Source of the DNA: SUP05 sp964577715
GTDB taxonomy: Bacteria > Pseudomonadota > Gammaproteobacteria > PS1 > Pseudothioglobaceae
Direction of reading: 5' to 3'
Assembly (NCBI GenBank): GCA_964577715.1
Contig: CAZOAA010000021.1
Location: 1-27,752 of the forward strand
DNA length: 27,752 bases
The notes under the pieces were generated by a model. It was given only the letters and a program-made list of their open reading frames with translations. It did not search any database and was not told where the DNA came from. The translations under genes were made by a program, and so were the position numbers. Positions 1-7,232 of this stretch are shown here, piece by piece. The stretch's first letter is position 1, and each line of letters opens with the position of its first letter.

Positions 1-7
1 AAATAAT

Positions 8-84
8 AGTCGCGTAGCTCAGTTGGTTAGAGCACTACCTTGACATGGTAGGGGTCGGTGATTCGAATTCACTCGCGACTACCA
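8..84 (+). tRNA. tRNA-Val (anticodon GAC)
   Basis: A full cloverleaf can be drawn. The acceptor stem pairs 8-14 with 74-80 (AGTCGCG/CGCGACT). The D stem is 17-20/30-33. The anticodon stem is 35-39/47-51 with loop TTGACAT, placing GAC at 42-44, which reads GUC and GUU valine codons. The T stem is 57-61/69-73 with loop TTCGAAT and one G-U pair. Discriminator A81 and an encoded CCA (82-84) follow. No further tRNA lies next to it in the window. Confidence 0.97.
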
Positions 85-162
85 TTAGTAATCATTATCC
101 AAAAGATTTCCTAAGTGCCGTATTGTAGCAATACATCGATTAATTAAAAATGTATACTTATT

Positions 163-168
163 TATAAT
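163..168 (+). promoter_or_regulatory. Possible -10 box upstream of the CxxCH membrane protein
   Basis: TATAAT lies 21 bp before the ATG at 190. No good -35 is seen at the usual distance. A small perfect hairpin (120-125/129-134, loop TAG) sits between the tRNA and this box. It lacks a U-run, so a tRNA terminator is not supported. Confidence 0.3.
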
Positions 169-189
169 TTCTTAATTTGAGTTATTTTT

Positions 190-960
190 ATGACAATAGA
201 TAGTGAAAATTCAAATCAGTGGCGTAATTTAACCAGCATGCCATTCCCAATTAGGGCGTTATTTACTGGCTATATTTTAGCGATAGGGTTAGGATTGTTG
301 ATGGCTGGCGCTCAAATTATGCTGACTCACGGCATGGCCGATGGGAAGTTTGGTGTGTCAGTAGATGATATTGTTTATAGTTATTATGGCAATCGTTCTG
401 GTTCAAAACTAGAGACAAAGCTTAATGGCTCTATGAAAGATAAAGCCACACCTCAGGAAAAAACAGAATTTGTTAAATGGATTACCAATGGTGCCGATAA
501 GGACGAATGGAAGGAGAAGATTAGCCCAATTACAAATGTTAAATGTGCTGGTTGTCATGCAAATATGCCAACACTACCAAATGTTAATAAATATGAGGTG
601 ATTAAAGAATTAGCGGCAGTAGATATGGGCGTTGAAACCTCAAGTTTAACAAGAGTTTCACATATTCATTTGTTTGGCATTGCTTTTATCTTCTTTTTTA
701 TTGGATTTATTTTTTCATTTGCAGTTGGGTTTTCAAGGTGGGTAAAAGGTTTATTAATTTTAACACCATATGCATTTTTGATTATTGACGTAGGTGCTTG
801 GTGGTTAACTCGCATTGATCCAGGATTTGCTTGGCTGGTTATTGTGGGTGGTTTTGGTTATAGTATTGCCTCTGGAATTATGCTGATTTCTTCATTGTAT
901 CAAATGTGGATTATGCCTTGGCGTGGCGAAGTTAGAAGCGAAAAAGCCTGCTGGGATTAA
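190..960 (+). CDS. Membrane protein with one heme-c motif (CxxCH), function unknown
   Basis: 256 aa with four predicted membrane helices at about 22-44, 160-181, 184-205 and 213-236. The loop between helices 1 and 2 (about 45-158) should be periplasmic. It carries one CAGCH heme-c attachment motif at 119-123. HIH at 158-160 sits at the periplasmic face of helix 2 and could supply heme ligands, but that is a guess. Basic residues near both ends fit an inside N- and C-terminus. It looks like a membrane-anchored monoheme cytochrome-like protein. From memory, similar proteins occur in sulfur-oxidising Gammaproteobacteria, sometimes under the misleading name 'elongation factor-1 alpha'. Its electron partner cannot be read from the neighbours, a tRNA and a Sel1 gene. 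The ATG has only a weak Shine-Dalgarno. Confidence 0.85.
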   Translation: MTIDSENSNQWRNLTSMPFPIRALFTGYILAIGLGLLMAGAQIMLTHGMADGKFGVSVDDIVYSYYGNRSGSKLETKLNGSMKDKATPQEKTEFVKWITNGADKDEWKEKISPITNVKCAGCHANMPTLPNVNKYEVIKELAAVDMGVETSSLTRVSHIHLFGIAFIFFFIGFIFSFAVGFSRWVKGLLILTPYAFLIIDVGAWWLTRIDPGFAWLVIVGGFGYSIASGIMLISSLYQMWIMPWRGEVRSEKACWD

Positions 961-988
961 TTGAACGTTTTTTAATATCATCTGATTT

Positions 989-2002
989 GTGAAATTCTTA
1001 ATATTTATCATCTTTGTTAGTTCGTCTGTATTTGCAGGTAGTAGCCTGTATGAAAGAGGCAAGGTTTATTTCTATGGCGATGATAAAGGTATTGTGGATT
1101 ATGAGAAGGCGTTTAATATTTTTTCTCATGCTTCGAAGATGGGAGACCTGGATGCACAAACCGCTCTAGGCATAATGTATATTGAAGGTAGAGGCACTCC
1201 CAACAATGATCAAAAAGGCATTGTGTTATTAGAAAAATCAGCCAATAAAGAGCACGCAAAGGCCCAATATTATTTAGGCGCTATGTATTATTTGGGTATT
1301 GGCACCAAGCAAGATTTGAAAAAAGCACATCAGTGGATTAAGAAGGCAGCACTGCAGTCACATGTTGATGCGCAATATAACTTGGCTCAAATGTATGAAA
1401 AAGGTAGGGGTACTGATAAAGACTTGGTGCTTGCTAATAAGTGGTACGATAAATCAGCCAAATTAGGCAATAAGGATAGCCAGTATTATTTAGCAAAGAC
1501 TTATGAGCAAGATAAGAATTATCGTAGTGCGCTAAGTTGGTATGAAAAAGCAGCAAAACAAGGCCATGCAGACGCCCAATATCACTTGGGTGAATTTTAT
1601 AAAAAAGGAAATAGCGTTGTCCAAAATCATAAAGAGGCACTATATTGGTATGAAAAAGCCTCAGAGAATAATCATACCGAGGCATTGGGCGCACTGGGTT
1701 TAATTTATAACCTTGGTCTGGGCACTGAGAAAGATTATAAAAAGGCTCAAAATTATTATCAAAGATTTAGAAAAGCTAAAAATCTACCGCCGCAACATGT
1801 TATTGATGAGCAAAATTATAAAACTCATATTGATAAAGCAAGAAGTGGAGACAAGGCATCACAGCATAAAGTGGCGGTGATGTATAAAAATGGAATTGGC
1901 GTTGAGCGCTCAATTAAAAAAGCAAAGTATTGGTTAAGAAAATTAGCTAAAAGTGGCGACCAAAAAGCTAAAATTGAACTGGATAAATTACAAAAACGGT
2001 AG
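989..2002 (+). CDS. Secreted Sel1-like repeat (TPR-like) protein
   Basis: 337 aa beginning at a GTG. The first 16 residues form a signal peptide with a likely cleavage site VFA|GSS, so the product should be periplasmic or envelope-bound. About seven Sel1-type repeats of 32-36 residues run from about 54 to 323, with the usual pattern AQ..LG.MY..G.G...D...A..W..KAA. A non-repeat stretch at about 264-287 separates the last one. Sel1 repeats make an alpha-solenoid for protein-protein contact, and no catalytic domain is visible. The binding partner is unknown. The 3' end overlaps the convergent methyltransferase gene by 15 nt. The GTG start is chosen because it puts the signal peptide at the N-terminus, although there is little Shine-Dalgarno signal. 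Confidence 0.88.
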   Translation: MKFLIFIIFVSSSVFAGSSLYERGKVYFYGDDKGIVDYEKAFNIFSHASKMGDLDAQTALGIMYIEGRGTPNNDQKGIVLLEKSANKEHAKAQYYLGAMYYLGIGTKQDLKKAHQWIKKAALQSHVDAQYNLAQMYEKGRGTDKDLVLANKWYDKSAKLGNKDSQYYLAKTYEQDKNYRSALSWYEKAAKQGHADAQYHLGEFYKKGNSVVQNHKEALYWYEKASENNHTEALGALGLIYNLGLGTEKDYKKAQNYYQRFRKAKNLPPQHVIDEQNYKTHIDKARSGDKASQHKVAVMYKNGIGVERSIKKAKYWLRKLAKSGDQKAKIELDKLQKR

Positions 2003-2404
2003 AAACCTTCCGGTGTTTTCTTTGTAGTTTTGGTATTTATCAAAACGTTGGGACAGCAATTTTTCTTCAAGGTTAGATTTAAGGATTAGATCAATCAGTA
2101 GTGTTAGCATAACAAGTTGTGCTATTAAATGCATATTAGAAAGCATTAGTGCCATGCAAAATAACAAAACACTACTATACATTGGGTGCCTGATATAGCT
2201 GTAAATACCGTTAGTAATTAGTTGGTGCTTGTGTTTTAAAGTAGGCACAATATTAAGGTTGCTAGGCTTCATATTGATAATAGCCATACCTCCAACGATG
2301 AGTGAAAGTGCCAATAAGAAATAAGCTAAAGAGCTAAGATGATTAAATTGTGCGTTAATAATCAGATAAATAATGCATGCAAATTGAACAACAACGTAAA
2401 TCAT
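1988..2404 (-). CDS. ICMT/PEMT-family membrane methyltransferase-like protein
   Basis: 138 aa, strongly hydrophobic, with about four membrane segments (near 2-18, 24-44, 77-90 and 92-110). It has the hallmarks of the isoprenylcysteine carboxyl methyltransferase / phospholipid N-methyltransferase superfamily: NGIYSYIRHPMY (about 65-76), then EE (113-114) and a C-terminal F..Y..Y...T.RF.PFL block that forms the SAM site. The natural substrate of bacterial members is usually unknown. It is short compared with eukaryotic ICMT but normal for small bacterial members. The gene is convergent with and overlaps the Sel1 gene, and divergent from the ubiM-like gene with 49 bp between the starts. Confidence 0.85.
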   Translation of the reverse strand: MIYVVVQFACIIYLIINAQFNHLSSLAYFLLALSLIVGGMAIINMKPSNLNIVPTLKHKHQLITNGIYSYIRHPMYSSVLLFCMALMLSNMHLIAQLVMLTLLIDLILKSNLEEKLLSQRFDKYQNYKENTGRFLPFL

Positions 2405-2420
2405 CTAAAGACTTGATAGT

Positions 2421-2426
2421 TATAAT
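2421..2426 (+). promoter_or_regulatory. Possible -10 box for the ubiM-like - pdxH pair
   Basis: TATAAT lies in the 49-bp gap between two divergent starts, 27 bp before the ATG at 2454. The -35 region is poor. The short gap must serve both directions unless promoters lie inside the coding regions. Confidence 0.4.
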
Positions 2427-2453
2427 AAGGCTATTATCTCAAATTTTGATAAA

Positions 2454-3647
2454 ATGAAACATGATATTGTAATTATCGGTGCTGGGCCAGCGGGACTTAG
2501 TTTTGCCTCATCTATGATGGATTCTGGCATTAAGGTATTGGTTGTTGAAAAATCCAGTGTTAATTCGATTTCTAAGCCACAGAGTGATGGCAGAGAAATT
2601 GCGCTGACACATTTATCAGTTAAAATTTTAAAAAAGTTAGGCGTTTGGGATTTAATTGATCAATCGAAGGTTTCCCCATTAAAAGAAGCTAAAGTATTTG
2701 ATGGCGATTCACCGTCACTCTTAAATTTTAAATCAGATAAGGCAATTGATGCTCTAGGCTATCTTGTGCCCAATTATTTAATCAGAAAAGCACTTTATGA
2801 AAAGGTATCTAAGGCAAGTAATATAACCATTACAACTGATATCATTGTTGAAGATGTTAATCAGGGAGAAGATCATTCAGAGGTGATTTTGTCTAATGAT
2901 GAAAAAATACAAGCTAAATTAGTAGTTGCGGCAGATAGTCGTTTTTCTACAATTCGTCGTAAGATGGGAATTCCTGCCTTGATGAAGGATTTTTCTAAAG
3001 TGATGGTTGTTACTAAGATGGATCATGAATTGCCACACAATAATGTAGCACTTGAATGTTTTGATTATGGGCAAACAATGGCATTATTGCCGATGGTAGG
3101 TAATGCATCTTCTGTTGTTATGACGCTCTCAACAGATAAGTCACAAGAGGTGCTTAATATGCCTGATGATGCATTTAATAAAAAAGTGAGCGATTTTTTC
3201 AAAGGTGAGCTTGGGCAAATGAAGCAGTCTGGAAAAAGACACTCTTATCCATTGGTAGGCGTACATGCACAAACTTTTATCGCTAATCGTTTTGCACTCA
3301 TTGGCGATGCGGCTGTTGGCATGCATCCAGTGACAGCGCATGGGTTTAATTTAGGTCTAAGAGGGCAAGATATATTGGCAGAACTAGTTAAAGAGGCACT
3401 ACAACACGGGCAGGACATTGGGTCTAAATCGTTGTTAAAGCTATTTGAAAGAAAAAGTATTAACTTTACTAGATTAATGTTTTTTGGTACAAATGGAATT
3501 GTGGCGTTATTTACTAATGATGCACCTTATGTTAAACAGGTTAGAAAATTTGTATTAAAGTTTGCTGAGCATTTTCCACCAATTAAGTATTTAATTACAC
3601 ACCATCTTACTGAAGCAAAGAAAAACAAACTATTACCATTCGGATGA
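2454..3647 (+). CDS. ubiM: FAD-dependent ubiquinone-biosynthesis hydroxylase, UbiM-like (UbiH/Coq6 family)
   Basis: 397 aa flavoprotein monooxygenase. The N-terminal dinucleotide fold has GAGPAG at 9-14. The family motif DGREIAL starts at residue 45, and the second FAD motif is GDAAVGMHP at 284-292, followed by HGFNLGLRG. Members hydroxylate the ubiquinone ring using O2 and NAD(P)H. The HPVTAHGFNLGLR version, rather than the HPLAGQGVNLGL typical of UbiH/UbiF/UbiI, matches what I remember of the broad-specificity UbiM subgroup. UbiM is therefore preferred over UbiH/F, but no alignment was made. The stop overlaps the pdxH start (ATGA), so the two are probably co-translated. The ATG has no clear Shine-Dalgarno. 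Family certainty is high and subfamily certainty moderate. Confidence 0.85.
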   Translation: MKHDIVIIGAGPAGLSFASSMMDSGIKVLVVEKSSVNSISKPQSDGREIALTHLSVKILKKLGVWDLIDQSKVSPLKEAKVFDGDSPSLLNFKSDKAIDALGYLVPNYLIRKALYEKVSKASNITITTDIIVEDVNQGEDHSEVILSNDEKIQAKLVVAADSRFSTIRRKMGIPALMKDFSKVMVVTKMDHELPHNNVALECFDYGQTMALLPMVGNASSVVMTLSTDKSQEVLNMPDDAFNKKVSDFFKGELGQMKQSGKRHSYPLVGVHAQTFIANRFALIGDAAVGMHPVTAHGFNLGLRGQDILAELVKEALQHGQDIGSKSLLKLFERKSINFTRLMFFGTNGIVALFTNDAPYVKQVRKFVLKFAEHFPPIKYLITHHLTEAKKNKLLPFG

Positions 3648-4282
3648 GTATCGATTTAATAGCACTTCGGCGCGAATATACTAAGGGAGGTTTAAATAAA
3701 GAAGATTTAAATCCGAATCCTTTTTTGCAATTTGAGCGCTGGATTGAGCAAGCAGAAAAAGCAAAGATAGACATGCCAAATGCAATGAGCTTGGCCACGA
3801 CCGATGGCGATGAAATTGGTATTAGAACCGTATTATTAAAATTTTTTGATGAAAACGGGTTTGTCTTTTTTACTAATTATAATTCCAAGAAATCTAAACA
3901 AATTCAATCTCATCCTAAGGCGGCATTACTATTTCCTTGGCTGCCTCTTGAGAGACAAGTAAAGATTTCAGGCTCGGTTGAGAAAGTCTCTACATTGGAG
4001 TCAGTTAAATATTTTTCTTCAAGGCCAAAAGAGTCGCAACTCGGTGCATGGGCCTCTAATCAGTCTTCACCCATATCTTCACGGCAAGTGTTATTGTCTC
4101 AATTTGAATCAATGAAAGAAAAATTTAGTAAAGGCGAAATACCGCTACCTGATTTTTGGGGTGGATATCGAGTTGTTCCAGATATTATTGAATTTTGGCA
4201 GGGTGGAGAAAATCGCCTACACGATCGATTTGTTTATAAAAAACAGAAACAAGGTTGGACTATTAACCGACTTGCTCCTTAA
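3644..4282 (+). CDS. pdxH: Pyridoxamine 5'-phosphate oxidase
   Basis: 212 aa, the usual length. PdxH oxidises pyridoxamine or pyridoxine 5'-phosphate to PLP with FMN and O2 in the cytosol. Family features seen are an N-terminal LRREYTKGGL, the FMN-binding RTVLLK (61-66) and YNSKK (79-83), FWQGGENRLHDR, and the conserved C-terminal RLAP. It overlaps the ubiM-like stop by 4 nt. Both enzymes are oxygen-dependent flavoproteins, which fits an aerobic or microaerobic lifestyle. The last 20 nt overlap the convergent aroE gene, so no separate terminator is possible between them. Confidence 0.96.
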   Translation: MSIDLIALRREYTKGGLNKEDLNPNPFLQFERWIEQAEKAKIDMPNAMSLATTDGDEIGIRTVLLKFFDENGFVFFTNYNSKKSKQIQSHPKAALLFPWLPLERQVKISGSVEKVSTLESVKYFSSRPKESQLGAWASNQSSPISSRQVLLSQFESMKEKFSKGEIPLPDFWGGYRVVPDIIEFWQGGENRLHDRFVYKKQKQGWTINRLAP

Positions 4283-5075
4283 GTTGATCAATAACTTCTT
4301 GAGTGTTGGGCTTGTTCCCTGTCCAAAATTCAAAGGCTGCTGCTGCTTGTTCGACCAGCATACCTAAGCCATCGACTACCATTTTTGCATTATTGTCTTT
4401 TGACCAAAGTATGAAGGGTGTTTGTACGCCATACATTAAATCGTAGCAAATTGCACCATTAGCAACCCCATTGGCAATACTTGGCATCTCACCATCAAGT
4501 GAGGCACTGGTAGCATTAATAATAATATCAACTGGATCATGTTTAATTTTTTCTAACCCGAACCCACAAGTTTTACCAAAAGAGGAAAAATCTTTAGCCA
4601 ATTGAATAGCTTTAGATGCAGTTCGGTTGGCAATCATAATGCGTTTTGTGTGCTGATTGAGTAGCGGTAATAAAATACCACGACTAGCACCGCCAGCACC
4701 TAATATTAATATAGTTTTATCTTTGAGATTGATTCCAAGATTTTTTACTAAATCATTAACAAGTCCAATGCCATCAGTATTCTCACCTAGTAGTACTGAT
4801 CCTTCAACTTTGATGGTATTAACAGCACCAGCAGTTTTAGCGTTAATTGTTAGTTTTGTTGCTAACTGATAAGCATCTAGTTTGAAAGGGACAGTGATGT
4901 TAAAGCCTTTTGCGCCTTGATCGATAAATTGATGAGCGCTAGAGGAGAAGTCATTAATAGGCGCTAGGATTTTTTCATAGTTAATGTCAAGCCCAGTTTG
5001 TTTTGCAAACTGGGTATGAATAACAGGCGATAGACTGTGTTTTATAGGGTTGCCAAAAACACCGTAAAGATCCAT
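4263..5075 (-). CDS. aroE: Shikimate 5-dehydrogenase
   Basis: 270 aa, normal length. AroE reduces 3-dehydroshikimate to shikimate with NADPH in aromatic amino acid synthesis. Visible motifs are the shikimate-binding NPIKHSLSP (9-17), NITVPFK with catalytic K65, ENTDG with D101, the Rossmann loop GAGGASRG (126-133), the NADP-selecting NRT (150-152), and NATS (187-190). It starts one base after the rne stop on the minus strand, so it is probably read from the rne promoter. Its end overlaps pdxH by 20 nt. Confidence 0.97.
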   Translation of the reverse strand: MDLYGVFGNPIKHSLSPVIHTQFAKQTGLDINYEKILAPINDFSSSAHQFIDQGAKGFNITVPFKLDAYQLATKLTINAKTAGAVNTIKVEGSVLLGENTDGIGLVNDLVKNLGINLKDKTILILGAGGASRGILLPLLNQHTKRIMIANRTASKAIQLAKDFSSFGKTCGFGLEKIKHDPVDIIINATSASLDGEMPSIANGVANGAICYDLMYGVQTPFILWSKDNNAKMVVDGLGMLVEQAAAAFEFWTGNKPNTQEVIDQLKEQVG

Positions 5076-5076
5076 A

Positions 5077-6909
5077 TTAACTTTTTTTATTTGAATTATC
5101 TTTCGCCTTTGCTTTAGGTGTAGATTTTTGTTGAGGCTTTTTATTTTTATTTTGCCCCTTGTTTTGGTTCCTATTTCTATTCCTATTTCTATTCCTATTG
5201 CGGTTTCTGTTTCTATTGTTTTGATTTTGGCGTGAATTATTTGGTTTTTTCTTTTTAGTGCCGAATAATGATATTTTTATTTTTTCAAATAAAGATAGTT
5301 TTTTATTAGGTATACGAGAGTCTGGCCTATTTACATTAACAGCAGGTTCTTCGGCTTCAGTAGTTAAACCATTTTCAGCTAGGTTATATTGTGGTTTTGA
5401 AATACCTTGATAACTCTTATGCTGTGATTTCTTTTCTCCTTTTTGCTTATTGATGCTAAAGTTAGGGAATTGCATATAAGGATTCGGCAATAGTGTAATC
5501 TTGATTTCATGTTTTTGTTCTAATCTGGTAATCTCACTACGCTTTTCATTTAACAAATAAGTGATTACATCAACACTAGATTGAATAGTTAAACGCTGTG
5601 TTTGTTTGGAGGCGTTACAGCCGTCTTCAAGTTGCCTTAAGATGGTTAATGCAAGTGTTGGAATAGTTGGTGTAGTGCCACGTCCTTGGCATTGAGGGCA
5701 AGCCTTTTCTACAGATTCAGTAACTGAGCTCATTAAGCGCTGTCTTGACATTTCTAGTAGTCCGAACTGAGAAATAGTGCCAATTTGAATTCTTGCACGA
5801 TCGCTATTGGTGGCCTTTGCCATAGCTTTTTCAATAGATTTACGATGTTCTTCAGAAGACATATCAATAAAATCAATAACAACTAAACCGCCAATATCTC
5901 GAAGTTGTAATTGGATAGCGATTTCTTTAGCAGCTTCTAGATTGGTATGATAGGCAGTTTCTTCAATATCAGAGCCTTTTGTTGCCCGTGCGGAGTTGAT
6001 ATCAATTGCAGTTAAGGCTTCGGTTGGATCAAAGACAATAGTTGCGCCTGTGCGTAGTGAAACTTCACGGTTAAACACACTTCTAACTTGAGTCTCCACA
6101 CCCATATGATTAAACAAAGAATGCTCAGAAACGTCGAAGAATTTAATACGGTCTAGATAATGCGGTAAGACAAAGCTGACAAATTCTTTAGCATTTTGAA
6201 AAGTTTCCAAATCATCAACAATAACGCTGTCAGTATCATCTCTTAGGTAGTCTCTTAGAGTGCGAACAACGATGTCACTTTCTTGATAAATTAAAAAAGG
6301 TGCTGAGCGTTTTTCTGCAGCCTTATTAATTGAACTCCATAGCTCTGATAAATAGTCAACCTCCCATTGAAGTTCTTCAAGGTTTTTACCCGCACCAGCA
6401 GTACGAATAATTAATCCTGAATTCTCTGGTAAGGTAATTTTTTTAATAACTTCTTTTAAAGATTGCCTATCAGAAGATGTGATTTGCCTTGATATGCCAT
6501 GACTCTTTGAGTTGTTTGGCGTTAGGATCATGTAGGCACCAGCTAGATTAATATAGGTACTTAATGCAGCACCTTTATTGCCACGTTCTTCTTTTTCAAC
6601 CTGGACAATAATCTCTTGTCCTTCTTTTAAAACGTCAGAAATCGTAAGCTTATCGCCTTTGGCTTTAGCACCGTTGTAAATGCTTTCCGCTACTTCTTTA
6701 AAAGGTAAGAAGCCTTGTCTTTCTTTGCCATAATCGACAAAAGCCGCTTCTAAAGATTGCTCGACACGGGAGATTTTCCCTTTGTAAATATTGCCTTTAT
6801 TCTTCTGATTAAGGCTGGTTTCTATATTGAGATCAGTAAGTTTTTTGTTCTTGACAATGGCAACTCTGATCTCTTCTTTGTGAGTTGCATTGATTAAAAT
6901 ATGATTCAT
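5077..6909 (-). CDS. rne: Ribonuclease E with a short C-terminal tail
   Basis: 610 aa. Residues 1 to about 410 match the RNase E catalytic half in collinear register with E. coli: S1 domain with the GNIYKGKI start, EERGNKGAAL, catalytic Asp at 303 (AIDINSARAT) and 346 (VIDFID), and the Zn-link CPQC at 404-407. The enzyme cuts AU-rich single-stranded RNA and drives mRNA decay and rRNA/tRNA processing. After about 500 the tail is short compared with the roughly 1060-aa E. coli protein. It holds an amphipathic segment LSLFEKIKISLFG (538-550) resembling the membrane-targeting helix, then a basic Arg-Asn repeat and a Lys/Asn end. The distal partner-binding sites for helicase, enolase and PNPase are not evident. 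RNase G is excluded by the tail and by the closer match to RNase E. Confidence 0.95.
   Translation of the reverse strand: MNHILINATHKEEIRVAIVKNKKLTDLNIETSLNQKNKGNIYKGKISRVEQSLEAAFVDYGKERQGFLPFKEVAESIYNGAKAKGDKLTISDVLKEGQEIIVQVEKEERGNKGAALSTYINLAGAYMILTPNNSKSHGISRQITSSDRQSLKEVIKKITLPENSGLIIRTAGAGKNLEELQWEVDYLSELWSSINKAAEKRSAPFLIYQESDIVVRTLRDYLRDDTDSVIVDDLETFQNAKEFVSFVLPHYLDRIKFFDVSEHSLFNHMGVETQVRSVFNREVSLRTGATIVFDPTEALTAIDINSARATKGSDIEETAYHTNLEAAKEIAIQLQLRDIGGLVVIDFIDMSSEEHRKSIEKAMAKATNSDRARIQIGTISQFGLLEMSRQRLMSSVTESVEKACPQCQGRGTTPTIPTLALTILRQLEDGCNASKQTQRLTIQSSVDVITYLLNEKRSEITRLEQKHEIKITLLPNPYMQFPNFSINKQKGEKKSQHKSYQGISKPQYNLAENGLTTEAEEPAVNVNRPDSRIPNKKLSLFEKIKISLFGTKKKKPNNSRQNQNNRNRNRNRNRNRNRNRNQNKGQNKNKKPQQKSTPKAKAKDNSNKKS
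5168..5216 (-). repeat. 12-bp/6-bp tandem repeat coding for (Arg-Asn)n in rne
   Basis: On the plus strand a 12-bp unit TTCCTATTTCTA repeats about 2.7 times from 5168 to 5199, followed by diverged hexamers to 5216. Read on the minus strand this gives eight Arg-Asn dipeptides in the RNase E tail. Because the unit is a multiple of three, length changes by slippage would keep the frame. Confidence 0.85.
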
Positions 6910-7203
6910 GGTTAAGTCCTGTTAATGGACTTTTTTCCACGTATAGAGGTTCAACACACACGTGCTGAATTGATATTAAAATGTGATTTATTTGATTCAT
7001 AAATGATTCAAAAACCTATTCCTTAAAGGGTTTTACACCTTTTTTCATTGGTTTACTATTTAGGCCAATGAAATGATTAATTAACTCTATATGTGGCAAA
7101 AAAAGCCCTAAATATTTACGTAATTTTTGTGGTGTTTTATTCTATTCACAAAAACATTTAAAAAATTCTTTAGCTTGATGTAATTTATTTATCAAGTTTC
7201 TTA
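6910..7203 (-). promoter_or_regulatory. Long structured 5' leader of rne
   Basis: About 290 non-coding bases precede rne. In the minus-strand RNA several stems are visible. (1) 6914-6919/6927-6932: a 6-bp stem ending four bases before the ATG, with the AGGA Shine-Dalgarno in its 3' arm. (2) 6950-6957/6962-6969: an 8-bp stem with one G-U and a 4-nt loop. (3) 7043-7051/7065-7073: a perfect 9-bp stem with a 13-nt loop. (4) A 6-bp stem CTTGAT/ATCAAG near 7175-7197. E. coli rne has a long structured leader used for autoregulation by its own product. A similar role is inferred here from position and structure, not from sequence similarity. Confidence 0.55.
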
Positions 7204-7212
7204 ATTATATCA
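7204..7212 (-). promoter_or_regulatory. Extended -10 promoter for rne-aroE
   Basis: The minus strand reads TGATATAAT, an exact TGnTATAAT extended -10, about 20 bp past the stop of the upstream SDR gene. No TTGACA-like -35 is seen at 17-18 bp, as is common for extended -10 promoters. Transcription would begin near 7197, giving rne a leader of roughly 290 nt. Confidence 0.5.
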
Positions 7213-7232
7213 CAATTTTTTTTAATGAGTAC

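Noticed and set aside
1..189. tRNA-Val as an integration site for a mobile element
   Set aside because: No copy of the tRNA 3' end, integrase or foreign gene is seen downstream within the window.
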